Origin: Apostichopus japonicus
Lineage: Eukaryota > Echinodermata > Holothuroidea > Aspidochirotida > Stichopodidae
Assembly: GCF_037975245.1 (NCBI RefSeq)
Contig: NC_092578.1
Location: 1,242,001 to 1,306,000 of the forward strand
DNA: 64,000 bases
Direction of reading: 5' to 3'
This document shows positions 61,501 through 64,000 of the stretch, piece after piece. Numbering within the stretch: the stretch's first letter is position 1; each line of letters opens with the position of its first letter. Position numbers and translations under genes: made by a program. The notes beneath the pieces were generated by a model that made no database searches, was not told the origin of the DNA, and saw only the letters and a list, made by a program, of their open reading frames with translations.

Positions 61501-63469
61501 ACAGTAAATTATTCATGGAAAAACTCTGTTTGCCAAATGACAACACTCAAATTTCATTACACATTAATGAAGCTTCTTTATTCAGTGCTTCAGTTCCTCG
61601 TCGATCTGTTAGTCACTTCAAAATGACTTAAACTGTTCCACTAGCAGCTTTGGTAATAAGTTACCTATGACTGCACATATTCAGTAAAGGAGGGAAAAAT
61701 CAATAAATTTGCCAGGGGTGGGTTAATAATTATCTGTAAAGACTGTTATTTACAACACAGCATTCTGCAATGACTTTAAGCTACATAGTGGTACCTCACT
61801 AAGCTGCATATCAATGTTGGCTGGTACCCAGAGGCCTGGAGGATGAGGGTGGGTCCCCACACAATTCATATAATGGCCAGTCTTGCTTCAACACACTTAA
61901 TCAACACACATTTTATTACCATCCTCTTGTCATTAATATCATTAACAGGACAACCCTTGATATCTGAATATACAGTGCAGTAGCTTGGAGAGGTCGAACC
62001 TAGAGTTTGTAGGTACTCATGCAAGCATTCTAATCTTTGAGACCAGTATCACTGACCTATAAGTTGTCCCAGGTCAAATGAGTATCATTACTGATTGGCA
62101 TCCATGAAAACCTGCTGCAAGTTCCGGTTGGGTTACCTGTGACCGCCATGTTAGACCTACCTACATTAGACAGAGCTGTGGCAGTATTAACAGACACATC
62201 TCTCATGGTAGCCAATCGTTGACAACTCAGAAAGAAAACAAACTAACCTTTCATCTGAGCATCTGCTGCGGCCATTAACGCATAGAAAACGTGATAATTC
62301 CTCTCTCCTGGATTCTGTCCAACGACTCTGTTCTGCAAAACAAAATTGTAAATATTTTAGAAATTGTTGATATTTCCCCAACAACTCATCACCAGGGGGA
62401 AGGGGTGGGGGAGGAAGGGATTCTGACCATCAAGAAAGACCTATCTCCTTGGATGGGCCATTGATTTTATTCTGTAAGGATAAATATGTGTTTCTCACTG
62501 ACTTTCCAGTCAACTTTTTTCTTCATTCATGATACTGTAACCAACAAAGTCAAGCAATCGATCTCAATGTATCTTGTTTTATTTCTCAATTATTTGGCTT
62601 AGTTTTTGCTTTATCATAGTTAGCTGTGGAATTGGTATAGGGGGGTGGTGGGGGGTGGGCAGAAGAGAAAGAGGGAACAGACCAGTTAATGCTGAATTTA
62701 TTGTTGATAGTGTGGCATTATCGTGTGTACTAAACTTTGTTTACTTCCTATTTTTGTTTACCTTCTGTTTGTTTACCTACTTCTACGTTGTGAGTATGAG
62801 CTTTACATCACACACCTTCAATTTACTAGTCAGCTACTCAAACCTTTATAACACCGCTAAAAACAATCTGAACCCTGCATTAAAAATGTAAAGGACATCA
62901 CAGCAGAGCATCTAATTTGGGCAGAAATTTAAGTGAAGGATTTTGCAAAAACACTTTCAAAGTAATCAACAAAACACTTTCAAAATTGTTATAAGTTCAT
63001 ATTAAAATTCATTGACATTAGGTAACATCATGAAAGTGATTTTGAAAACTTCCTGCTCAGACTTTTTAAAACGGAAGTGATCTTTTTTGTCTATGCTCTT
63101 TCTCCTTTCTTTCTTTCTTTCTATCTTTATTGAAACAATAGATAGAAATTGTTTCCAGATAAACGAAATAGAAATCAAAAGATAAGCCAGCAGAGTTTTG
63201 AAGGTTGTAACAGTGAAGGTTCAGACTCCCAACTTCTGATATCAAAGATGACTTCCTTCCTTGAACATTTGTTTTAGAGCATGTTATCAAAAAAAGACTG
63301 GGAGCCCTCAGTTTTATGATAGCAACACTACTTTTGATTGTTATTGTAGTTTTCAGCATTTGTACACTTTTGTCATAATTTCAATTTTGAAGTTACATCT
63401 GTTGGTCTATCATGATACAAACAAAGATAACAAACTATGAATTTGAAGGACTTACCTTTTCAAGAAGAT
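4483..63469 (-). CDS. MYO10: Myosin-X (unconventional myosin 10), 5'-truncated by window edge
   Basis: Filopodial-tip actin motor. I built the gene from 41 exon segments listed separately; all junction phases agree and the joined frame is open for about 1,679 codons. Domains in window-relative residues: motor 1-490 (switch II DIFGFE, SH1/SH2 helix region, converter), IQ motifs ~500-565, charged single alpha-helix ~565-640, coiled coil ~640-773, split PH1/PH2 ~797-1000, PH3 ~1010-1130, MyTH4 ~1140-1319, FERM ~1320-1679. PH domains followed by one MyTH4-FERM tail is diagnostic of myosin X and excludes myosins VII and XV. The start codon, P-loop and switch I lie upstream of the window. Vertebrate MYO10 is about 2,058 residues; most of the shortfall here beyond the missing N terminus is a contracted linker before PH1. 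The splice model is my inference; the protein similarity is very strong. Confidence 0.95.
4702..5153. mobile_element. MITE-like element with CAGAGAT TIRs
   Basis: 452 bp bounded by near-perfect 14-bp inverted ends (cagagatgccaacc at the left; the right end reversed reads cagagattccaacc) and flanked by the direct repeat aatagg (4696-4701 and 5154-5159). No coding capacity. The CAG ends resemble hAT-type DNA transposons, though the visible target duplication is 6 bp rather than 8. Sits in the intron between w41 and w40. Confidence 0.75.
5182..5269 (-). CDS. MYO10: MYO10 exon w40 (FERM F3)
   Basis: Encodes [20 protein letters not shown] then EELTFETNE, matching ILSFGAPLANTYKIVVDERELLFETSE. 88 nt, phase 2 to 0, donor gtaagg. 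Confidence 0.95.
5480..6150. repeat. ~104-bp tandem repeat in MYO10 intron
   Basis: About six units with landmark aatcattaactacatatcc at roughly 5503, 5596, 5700, 5803, 5908, 6011 and 6115. C/A-rich, lacking G on this strand, in the intron between w40 and w39. Confidence 0.9.
6258..6454 (-). CDS. MYO10: MYO10 exon w39 (FERM F3)
   Basis: Encodes [20 protein letters not shown] then [20 protein letters not shown], the F3 phosphotyrosine-binding-like lobe that binds integrin and DCC cargo tails in vertebrates. 197 nt, phase 0 to 2, donor gtaata. Its acceptor region is duplicated near 6.87 kb. Confidence 0.94.
6508..6733. mobile_element. Short element with perfect 13-bp TIRs
   Basis: 226 bp bounded by ttatacaacacct and its exact reverse complement aggtgttgtataa. 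Non-coding, MITE-like. No target duplication was clear, and it abuts a large hairpin at 6734-6862. Confidence 0.65.
6734..6862. repeat. Large imperfect palindrome (foldback)
   Basis: Two ~58-nt arms (about 6735-6794 and 6805-6862) are near-perfect reverse complements around a ~10-nt loop. Both contain gtgcaaatatttcat and its complement. Likely a foldback element or part of the adjacent MITE. Confidence 0.8.
6864..6921. repeat. Duplicate of the w39 acceptor region
   Basis: tatcccctagaaaatcaaag through catttcatcatcactga repeats, with few changes, 6447-6505, which holds the first bases of exon w39, its ctag acceptor and upstream polypyrimidine region. The two copies flank the MITE and palindrome. 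Confidence 0.8.
7168..7256 (-). CDS. MYO10: MYO10 exon w38 (FERM)
   Basis: Encodes [20 protein letters not shown] then IVNKWKLLR, matching IKEEVSSARASIIDKWRKFQ. 89 nt, phase 1 to 0, donor gtaact. Confidence 0.9.
7693..7744 (-). CDS. MYO10: MYO10 exon w37 (FERM F2-F3)
   Basis: Encodes [17 protein letters not shown], aligning with the vertebrate GTLRRSFRTGSVVRQK segment. 52 nt, phase 0 to 1, donor gtaaat. Joined directly to w36 in phase. Confidence 0.85.
7853..8045. repeat. 94-bp tandem duplication with coding-like content
   Basis: Two ~94-bp copies; the landmark ggtatcc occurs at 7936 and 8030. On the minus strand each copy reads IELDVTEM then [14 protein letters not shown] or a close variant, followed by AG|gt. 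It lies in the intron between w36 and w37, which already join in phase, so this is not part of the main model. It could be a cassette or alternative terminal exon, or a chance ORF. Confidence 0.8.
8184..8298 (-). CDS. MYO10: MYO10 exon w36 (FERM F2)
   Basis: Encodes [20 protein letters not shown] then a less conserved F2 loop ending DNLIT. 115 nt, phase 2 to 0, donor gtaagt. Confidence 0.88.
8705..9035 (+). pseudogene. Degenerate non-LTR retrotransposon (LINE) 3' end
   Basis: In the plus strand one frame reads [20 protein letters not shown] then [11 protein letters not shown], the C-terminal post-RT signature of LINE ORF2 proteins (RRLRxAGHxxRHxE..LWEPxHG). After a stop, another frame reads [12 protein letters not shown] and RPTSP, the usual last residues. 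The copy ends in a tgatgatgatga tail typical of LINE 3' ends. 5'-truncated and inactive, inside the intron between w36 and w35. Confidence 0.82.
9073..9185 (-). CDS. MYO10: MYO10 exon w35 (FERM F2)
   Basis: Encodes [20 protein letters not shown] then [12 protein letters not shown], the F2 helical lobe. 113 nt, phase 0 to 2, donor gtgagt. Confidence 0.94.
9500..9623 (-). CDS. MYO10: MYO10 exon w34 (FERM F1-F2)
   Basis: Encodes [20 protein letters not shown] then YSFMYEQ, matching PWKFYFKLYCFLDTDNVP of MYO10. 124 nt, phase 2 to 0, donor gtaagg. Confidence 0.95.
10190..10326 (-). CDS. MYO10: MYO10 exon w33 (FERM F1)
   Basis: Encodes [20 protein letters not shown] then [20 protein letters not shown], the ubiquitin-like F1 lobe. 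137 nt, phase 0 to 2, donor gtaaga. Confidence 0.95.
10505..11640. repeat. 160-bp tandem array copying a FERM exon end and donor
   Basis: Seven units at exactly 160-bp spacing (catgaccagc at 10611, 10771, 10931, 11091, 11251, 11411, 11571; one unit has catgaacagc) plus a partial unit at 10512-10600. Each contains the last 51 nt of exon w32, its gtaagt donor and ~105 nt of intron. The unit at 11571 is the real exon. Unit variants recur at 480 bp (10771 and 11251 units alike), implying multi-unit expansion. Confidence 0.95.
11572..11658 (-). CDS. MYO10: MYO10 exon w32 (FERM F1 start)
   Basis: Encodes [20 protein letters not shown] then AGH, matching vertebrate CHGGGSCKITINSHTTAG. 29 codons, phase 0 to 0, donor GGTCAT|gtaagt. 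It is the first unit of a seven-copy 160-bp array; only this copy has the full 5' exon part and acceptor. Confidence 0.94.
11783..11903 (-). CDS. MYO10: MYO10 exon w31 (MyTH4 end)
   Basis: Encodes [20 protein letters not shown] then [16 protein letters not shown], matching the vertebrate YALFTYESLKKTKCREFVPSRDEI. 121 nt, phase 2 to 0, donor gtaagt. Confidence 0.95.
12245..12535. repeat. Imperfect duplication spanning the w30 end and GC donor
   Basis: ggttcaagactcgcctattattatggaatctg (12352-12383) copies the exon w30 end and its GC donor at 12495-12526 with two changes. The flanking segment ending aacaatccattaaact occurs at about 12325 and again at about 12430, indicating two to three imperfect tandem units. 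Confidence 0.82.
12508..12509 (-). other. Non-canonical GC 5' splice site
   Basis: The donor of w30 reads AG|gcgagt instead of gt. Joining it to w31 gives ..[13 protein letters not shown].. in frame, as the family requires; no nearby GT keeps the frame. GC-AG introns are a known minor class, often with otherwise strong consensus and sometimes alternatively spliced. Confidence 0.85.
12510..12703 (-). CDS. MYO10: MYO10 exon w30 (MyTH4, GC donor)
   Basis: Encodes [20 protein letters not shown] then [20 protein letters not shown], classic MyTH4. 194 nt, phase 0 to 2. The only donor consistent with phase and homology is CTAG|gcgagt, a GC-AG intron. The exon end and donor are duplicated about 140 bp downstream. 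Confidence 0.92.
13042..13145 (-). CDS. MYO10: MYO10 exon w29 (MyTH4)
   Basis: Encodes [20 protein letters not shown] then [10 protein letters not shown], conserved MyTH4 helices that with FERM F1 form the microtubule-binding supramodule. 104 nt, phase 1 to 0. Confidence 0.95.
13621..13750 (-). CDS. MYO10: MYO10 exon w28 (MyTH4 start)
   Basis: Encodes [20 protein letters not shown] then PLLPLPYG, a signature nearly identical to the vertebrate start of MyTH4 ([25 protein letters not shown]). 130 nt, phase 0 to 1, donor gtaagt. Confidence 0.95.
13872..14245. repeat. ~24-bp G-rich minisatellite
   Basis: About 15 degenerate copies of gtaggatgcaggggtgggcc with atgg spacers, in the intron between w28 and w27. 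It creates several spurious long minus-strand ORFs rich in His, Pro and Tyr. Confidence 0.93.
14520..14677 (-). CDS. MYO10: MYO10 exon w27 (PH3 C-terminal half)
   Basis: Encodes [20 protein letters not shown] then [20 protein letters not shown], the last strands and Trp-bearing helix of PH3 and the link to MyTH4. 158 nt, phase 1 to 0, donor gtaagc. Confidence 0.93.
14678..15535. other. Intron sequence, nothing recognised
   Basis: Start of the 9.6-kb intron between w27 and w26 (read on the plus strand). AT-rich without recognised features. Confidence 0.5.
15540..16135. repeat. ~20-bp AT-rich minisatellite
   Basis: About 30 degenerate copies of tagactggatattttatac with 18-21 bp spacing. In the 9.6-kb intron. 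Confidence 0.93.
17188..17725. repeat. 107-bp tandem repeat, five units
   Basis: Landmark tggctacacctagggatcc at 17251, 17357, 17464, 17571 and 17678: spacing 106, 107, 107, 107. Units are nearly identical, implying recent expansion. Contained in the 9.6-kb intron. Confidence 0.95.
17726..22560. other. Intron interior, few features
   Basis: Contains a ggaa-rich microsatellite near 18,130-18,165 and a three-copy ~75-bp repeat at 19,270-19,485 (tgattacgtaatggtctat). A 68-residue plus-strand ORF at 19,940-20,146 has one strongly hydrophobic stretch but no recognised family. Otherwise nothing. Confidence 0.5.
19270..19485. repeat. ~75-bp degenerate tandem repeat, three units
   Basis: gatagttacaacgtgattac and variants recur three times, each followed by aatggtctat and cattggtcta. 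The middle palindrome gtgattacgtaatg is conserved. In the 9.6-kb intron. Confidence 0.8.
22570..23285. repeat. 130-bp tandem repeat with dimeric alternation
   Basis: Landmark aacctgcttt at 22611, 22741, 22871, 23001 and 23131, exactly 130 bp apart. From the second unit the variants cttgcttcatgcc and cttatttcatgct alternate, implying a 260-bp dimer. In the 9.6-kb intron. Confidence 0.95.
23286..24280. other. Intron sequence
   Basis: Mostly unremarkable. A gt microsatellite lies near 23,954-23,975 and a GC-richer patch at 23,670-23,760 contains the short hairpin cctcac-tgtacc-gtgagg, which I could not assign to any RNA family. Confidence 0.45.
24281..24535 (-). CDS. MYO10: MYO10 exon w26 (PH3 N-terminal half)
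   Basis: Encodes 85 residues including [29 protein letters not shown] and [13 protein letters not shown], matching PH3 of MYO10 (LNSLCSVVPPDEK). 255 nt, phase 1 to 1, donor gtatgt. The next intron, 9.6 kb, is the longest in the window. Confidence 0.94.
25153..25238 (-). CDS. MYO10: MYO10 exon w25 (PH1 C-terminal half)
   Basis: Encodes [20 protein letters not shown] then ELMNNWLT, the last strands and helix of PH1. 86 nt, phase 2 to 1, donor gtgagt. Confidence 0.93.
25763..25912 (-). CDS. MYO10: MYO10 exon w24 (PH2 helix, return to PH1)
   Basis: Encodes [11 protein letters not shown] (C-terminal PH2 helix), then [20 protein letters not shown], matching vertebrate DEQANPQNAVGTLDVGLIDSV where the chain returns to PH1. 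150 nt, phase 2 to 2, donor gtaagt. Confidence 0.95.
25954..26323. mobile_element. hAT-type MITE with 8-bp target duplication
   Basis: 370 bp beginning ctggggtgggctacc with cggcccgcgggcc just inside, and ending ggttgcccaccctg. The ends are inverted (c-a/t-ggggtgggc), and exact copies of gtctatat flank it at 25946-25953 and 26324-26331. An 8-bp duplication and these GC-rich ends are hallmarks of hAT elements. Non-coding, in the intron between w24 and w23. Confidence 0.92.
26550..26648 (-). CDS. MYO10: MYO10 exon w23 (PH2 middle)
   Basis: Encodes [20 protein letters not shown] then [12 protein letters not shown], the strand 5-7 region of PH2. 99 nt, phase 2 to 2, donor gtaaac. Confidence 0.93.
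26804..26973 (-). CDS. MYO10: MYO10 exon w22 (PH2, phosphoinositide pocket)
   Basis: Encodes [20 protein letters not shown] followed by [10 protein letters not shown]. The K-x(n)-(K/R)-x-R pattern is the PIP3-binding signature of the MYO10 second PH domain, which recruits the motor to PI(3,4,5)P3 membranes. 170 nt, phase 0 to 2. Confidence 0.95.
27301..27377 (-). CDS. MYO10: MYO10 exon w21 (PH1 N-terminal half)
   Basis: Encodes [20 protein letters not shown] then FRSKQ, matching the vertebrate stretch WK(R/K)RWxVLKDET..FRSKQ at the point where PH2 is inserted into PH1. 77 nt, phase 1 to 0. Confidence 0.95.
27519..27612 (-). CDS. MYO10: MYO10 exon w20 (acidic linker and PH1 N-terminal strand)
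   Basis: Encodes an acidic linker [20 protein letters not shown], then [10 protein letters not shown], the first strand of PH1. 94 nt, phase 0 to 1, donor gtaaga. In vertebrates this linker is a PEST region of roughly 200 residues; here it is about 24. Confidence 0.9.
28240..28428. repeat. Degenerate tactcg/tacttgg repeat beside w19 donor
   Basis: Diverged copies of acttggattctaaaacactg and gtactcggtcactagt lie in the intron immediately 3' of exon w19, ending about 10 bp from its donor. Confidence 0.65.
28431..28563 (-). CDS. MYO10: MYO10 exon w19 (coiled coil end)
   Basis: 44 codons starting [20 protein letters not shown] and ending [15 protein letters not shown]. The hydrophobic heptads near the end fit the dimerising coiled coil. 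Phase 2 to 0, donor gtaact. It is joined in phase directly to w20, leaving almost no linker before PH1. Confidence 0.9.
28920..29335. repeat. ~200-bp tandem duplication
   Basis: aatctttggtcaaatttagc starts near 28925 and 29125; the two copies are about 95 percent alike to the w18 donor region. In the intron between w19 and w18. Confidence 0.9.
29355..29392 (-). CDS. MYO10: MYO10 exon w18 (coiled coil)
   Basis: Encodes [12 protein letters not shown] plus a split Leu. 38 nt, phase 0 to 2, donor gtaaga. Short but phase-consistent and of rod composition. Confidence 0.82.
29393..31754. other. Intron between w18 and w17
   Basis: 2.4 kb of AT-rich sequence. The longest ORFs lack recognisable domains. 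No repeat structure was noticed. Confidence 0.5.
31755..31895 (-). CDS. MYO10: MYO10 exon w17 (helix/coiled coil)
   Basis: 47 codons beginning [20 protein letters not shown] and ending EEQERM, charged helical sequence continuing the rod. Phase 0 to 0, acceptor gtgtag, donor gtaaag. It corresponds to the vertebrate MYO10 E/K/R-rich region before its anti-parallel coiled coil. Confidence 0.9.
32337..32397 (-). CDS. MYO10: MYO10 exon w16 (helix/coiled coil)
   Basis: Encodes [20 protein letters not shown], heptad-compatible and highly charged. 61 nt, phase 2 to 0, donor gtgaat. Role inferred as part of the single helix or coiled coil. Confidence 0.88.
32398..34137. other. Introns flanking microexon w15
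   Basis: Apart from the 18-nt candidate exon at 33401-33418 I see no feature in these ~1.7 kb. Confidence 0.45.
33401..33418 (-). CDS. MYO10: MYO10 exon w15, 18-nt microexon (helix)
   Basis: Encodes (R)NLLKR(R) between w14 and w16. Both splice phases are 2, and acceptor ctgaaag and donor AAG|gtaatt are present. Being a multiple of 3 with symmetric phases it could be skipped without a frameshift, so it could also be an alternative exon or a chance match. Confidence 0.58.
34138..34469 (-). CDS. MYO10: MYO10 exon w14 (IQ3 and single alpha-helix)
   Basis: Starts [20 protein letters not shown], with IQ3 as [11 protein letters not shown]. About 75 residues follow that are almost only E, K, R, L, Q and A, with E and K/R spaced i to i+4: a stable single alpha-helix that lengthens the MYO10 lever. 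332 nt, phase 0 to 2, donor gtggga. Confidence 0.94.
34605..34855. repeat. ~75-bp degenerate repeat
   Basis: ccctagacctaccac occurs three times (near 34677, 34742, 34806) with gtagcagaggttacctagcc between. Located in the intron between w14 and w13. Confidence 0.85.
35010..35064 (-). CDS. MYO10: MYO10 exon w13 (IQ2)
   Basis: Encodes [18 protein letters not shown], the start of a degenerate second IQ motif ([15 protein letters not shown] across the junction). 55 nt, phase 2 to 0. It matches the position of vertebrate IQ2, a calmodulin or light-chain site on the lever arm. Confidence 0.88.
35240..35940. repeat. ~130-bp tandem array copying the IQ1 exon end and donor
   Basis: gttctggatacctg occurs at 35254, 35370, 35503, 35632, 35763 and 35885 (spacings 116-133). 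The copy at 35885 is the true end of w12. The other five contain the ACTGAAGG..ATTGCCAG exon end encoding [12 protein letters not shown] (or a decayed version), the gtatcc donor and intron sequence, all within the intron between w12 and w13. Confidence 0.94.
35896..36117 (-). CDS. MYO10: MYO10 exon w12 (converter and IQ1)
   Basis: Encodes the converter ([12 protein letters not shown], the GxTKVFxR-type signature) and the first IQ motif [11 protein letters not shown]. 222 nt, phase 2 to 2, donor CCAG|gtatcc. The last ~45 nt plus the donor are copied five times into the downstream intron (35.24-35.83 kb). Confidence 0.94.
36620..36825 (-). CDS. MYO10: MYO10 exon w11 (motor, actin binding and SH1/SH2)
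   Basis: Encodes [20 protein letters not shown], then IKPN and [28 protein letters not shown] and QLRYxGxLE(T/A) are the classic actin-binding and SH-helix motifs. 206 nt, phase 0 to 2. Confidence 0.96.
37125..37775. repeat. ~45-bp tandem repeat
   Basis: About 14 copies of gactgcttcaatagcgtatt plus aaggctgtgacacacatac, with variable length (about 38-50 bp). The last copy ends 60 bp from exon w10. In the intron between w11 and w10. Confidence 0.93.
37836..37938 (-). CDS. MYO10: MYO10 exon w10 (motor, loop 2)
   Basis: Encodes [20 protein letters not shown] and ends in PTVSSQFK. This covers loop 2, a variable Gly/Lys-rich actin-contacting loop, and the conserved T(V)SxQFK. 103 nt, phase 2 to 0. 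Confidence 0.94.
38759..38910 (-). CDS. MYO10: MYO10 exon w9 (motor, HHYAGEV)
   Basis: Encodes [20 protein letters not shown], then [19 protein letters not shown]. HYAGxVxY and GFLEKNRD are conserved lower-50K motor motifs. 152 nt, phase 0 to 2, donor gtgggt. Confidence 0.95.
38911..39560. other. Intron sequence, nothing recognised
   Basis: Start of the 8.3-kb intron (plus-strand order). A short ta microsatellite follows exon w9; otherwise nothing. Confidence 0.5.
39562..42694. mobile_element. Repeat element A with AGGTCA-rich internal repeats
   Basis: 3.1 kb starting acaagagcccaagggcactg and ending with the hairpin ggttcctt-ttgctaaagc-aaggaacc. The left end also contains ggttccttgct (39583), inverted to agcaaggaacc at 42683. 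The interior is ~0.4-kb repeats with gacctttggtgacc and aggtcaccagaggtca blocks, then an ac/atac microsatellite at 42,576-42,650. No coding capacity. Class unknown; likely a non-autonomous transposon with an amplified internal satellite. Confidence 0.72.
42722..47189. mobile_element. Repeat element B, related to A, with 1,354-bp internal duplication
   Basis: 4.5 kb with the same left end, same interior repeat and same right-hand microsatellite and hairpin as element A, in the same orientation, 28 bp downstream of it. It is longer because 43,981-45,334 is repeated almost exactly at 45,335-46,688. Confidence 0.75.
47244..47336 (-). CDS. MYO10: MYO10 exon w8 (motor, [11 protein letters not shown])
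   Basis: Encodes [20 protein letters not shown] and ends THA. The (D/N)EE(S/C)xFPxGTD motif is universal in myosin heads. 31 codons, phase 0 to 0, donor gtaagt. The next intron is 8.3 kb and holds the two large repeat elements. Confidence 0.95.
47520..47785. repeat. ~24-bp C-rich minisatellite
   Basis: About ten degenerate copies of caatggccccctctgtcaca with ccctc spacers, in the intron between w8 and w7. Confidence 0.92.
47786..48601. other. Intron sequence
   Basis: Unremarkable AT-rich intron sequence between w8 and w7. Confidence 0.5.
48602..48769 (-). CDS. MYO10: MYO10 exon w7 (motor, relay helix)
   Basis: Encodes [20 protein letters not shown], the relay helix, continuing to [18 protein letters not shown]. 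Nearly identical to vertebrate MYO10 over this stretch. 56 codons, phase 0 to 0, donor gtatgc. Confidence 0.96.
49643..49789 (-). CDS. MYO10: MYO10 exon w6 (motor, switch II)
   Basis: Encodes [20 protein letters not shown] and the switch II motif [10 protein letters not shown], which closes on ATP gamma-phosphate during the power-stroke cycle. 147 nt, phase 0 to 0, donor gtcagt. Confidence 0.96.
49790..51700. other. Intron between w6 and w5, proximal part
   Basis: No genes or repeats recognised beyond short homopolymer runs. Confidence 0.5.
51705..52095. repeat. Diverged tandem repeat
   Basis: actcaacctgttgtgatagg with ttgatttacaatatgtcatt recurs four times, partly followed by gatctgactgacagatgg. 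Unit length is irregular (about 65-150 bp). Confidence 0.8.
52447..52565 (-). CDS. MYO10: MYO10 exon w5 (motor, cardiomyopathy loop)
   Basis: Encodes [20 protein letters not shown] and the loop [13 protein letters not shown]. By the TEDS rule (16 residues upstream of the DALAK-equivalent DSMAM in w6) the regulatory residue is the Glu of RGE, so the site carries an acidic residue and would not need phosphorylation. 119 nt, phase 1 to 0. Confidence 0.94.
54335..54464 (-). CDS. MYO10: MYO10 exon w4 (motor, [12 protein letters not shown])
   Basis: Encodes [30 protein letters not shown]. The ILHxGN motif is conserved across myosin heads, and ITAGGAQVS is close to vertebrate MYO10. 130 nt, phase 0 to 1, donor gtgagt. 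Confidence 0.95.
55536..55639 (-). CDS. MYO10: MYO10 exon w3 (motor, YLNQSGC)
   Basis: Encodes a motor segment containing [12 protein letters not shown], matching the YLNQSGC motif of class X and related myosins. 104 nt, phase 1 to 0, donor gtaagt. Introns of about 6.6 kb upstream and 1.1 kb downstream flank it. Confidence 0.95.
56515..57030. repeat. 15-bp minisatellite (tgttgtactcatact)
   Basis: About 33 copies of a 15-bp unit. Because 15 is divisible by 3 it leaves two plus-strand frames open for about 155 codons (LLYSYCCTH repeats), which I regard as artefacts. In the 6.6-kb intron between w3 and w2. Confidence 0.94.
57031..62247. other. Large intron interior, nothing recognised
   Basis: 5.2 kb of AT-rich sequence. 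A C run lies at about 60,312-60,331. No exon, RNA gene or structured repeat was recognised. Confidence 0.45.
62248..62332 (-). CDS. MYO10: MYO10 exon w2 (motor, [13 protein letters not shown])
   Basis: Encodes [19 protein letters not shown] plus a further stretch of motor. RNYHxFY is a hallmark of the myosin head shortly after switch I. 85 nt, enters in phase 0 and leaves in phase 1 with a gttagt donor. Confidence 0.95.
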
Positions 63470-64000
63470 CTGGTTATAAACAAATTAATGTTAAGGAAGA
63501 TAAACCAGTATTCAAATGAAAACAGACATTGTTATACATGTGTCCTATGTGATGTTAAAGAGAAATATTCCACATAAAATAAATGTATCTGACCTACCCT
63601 ACCCTACTAGTTTTCACTCCCTTCCCCACCCTACTTTTCACTCCCTTCTCACCCTACTTTTCACTTCTTTCCCCACCCTACTTTTCACTCCCTTCCCACA
63701 GAAATGTCTTCCAGTCAATATGCTGCTATAAACCAATCATATTAGATATTTTCAACGATCTGAATCATTTCATTAAAATATTGTTTTGGACACTCCTGAT
63801 TCCTCTATTACCAACATTGATTCACTAACCAAAACCCTCAAAAAAAGGCCATAATGTGCATTTTTATCACACGTTGTACAATTGAAGATAATGCATTCTC
63901 TGGAAAATCACTAAAGAGGTTCCACCTTGACTTTCCTGTAGACCTGAGAATCAATTCATCACACACACTGTACTTTATTATTCTACTGTTTCATGGACTT
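62333..64000. other. Introns around microexon w1
   Basis: Apart from w1 I find no sequence matching the upstream motor (switch I, P-loop), so those exons lie outside. A ccctacttttcactccctt repeat (about four copies) sits at 63,595-63,700. Confidence 0.5.
63456..63469 (-). CDS. MYO10: MYO10 exon w1, 14-nt microexon (motor)
   Basis: Encodes the last two bases of a codon plus LLEK, the residues directly preceding NRVV in myosin motors. It is flanked by a tttataaccag acceptor and a consensus gtaagt donor. If the split codon starts with T it reads Tyr, as in the family's YLLEK. It ends in phase 0, matching w2. It is very short, so it could be chance, but the residue match plus phase make it likely. 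Confidence 0.62.

Overview
The window looks like intron-rich genomic DNA of a marine-type invertebrate animal. It is AT-rich, split into many small exons with GT-AG junctions, and its introns are full of minisatellites, MITE-like elements and a decayed LINE. I cannot name the species. Nothing is prokaryotic or viral, and I see no rRNA, tRNA or CRISPR array.

One gene accounts for essentially all coding potential. It is a myosin-X (MYO10) orthologue on the minus strand, running from 63,469 down to a stop codon at 4,483. I could chain 41 exon segments totalling 5,042 nt. Every junction phase agrees, giving about 1,679 residues plus stop in one uninterrupted frame. The 5' end (start codon, P-loop, first ~200 residues of the motor) lies beyond position 64,000.

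Protein order from N to C: myosin motor (63.5-36.0 kb), three IQ motifs (36.0-34.4 kb), a highly charged single alpha-helix and coiled coil (34.4-28.4 kb), a split PH1 wrapped around PH2, then PH3 (27.6-14.5 kb), MyTH4 (13.8-11.8 kb) and FERM (11.7-4.5 kb). This is the plan of the filopodial-tip motor: actin motor and calmodulin-binding lever, dimerising helix, PIP3 membrane targeting, and a microtubule/integrin-binding MyTH4-FERM tail. The linker between coiled coil and first PH domain is only about 25 residues, whereas vertebrate MYO10 carries a long PEST-rich stretch there.

The introns hold the unusual material. Three tandem duplications span an exon 3' end plus its 5' splice site, copying the exon end and donor into the downstream intron: a FERM exon with seven 160-bp units (10.6-11.6 kb), the IQ1 exon with five extra copies (35.2-35.9 kb), and a MyTH4 exon with a GC donor (12.3-12.5 kb). 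A duplicated acceptor region lies at 6.4/6.9 kb. The 8.3-kb intron at 38.9-47.2 kb is largely filled by two related elements with internal ~0.4-kb repeats rich in AGGTCA direct repeats, one containing a near-perfect 1,354-bp duplication. Other repeats include a hAT-type MITE with an 8-bp target duplication (25.95-26.32 kb), a second MITE (4.70-5.15 kb), a foldback element (6.5-6.86 kb), a LINE tail (8.7-9.03 kb), and a 325/313-bp alternating satellite at the left edge.
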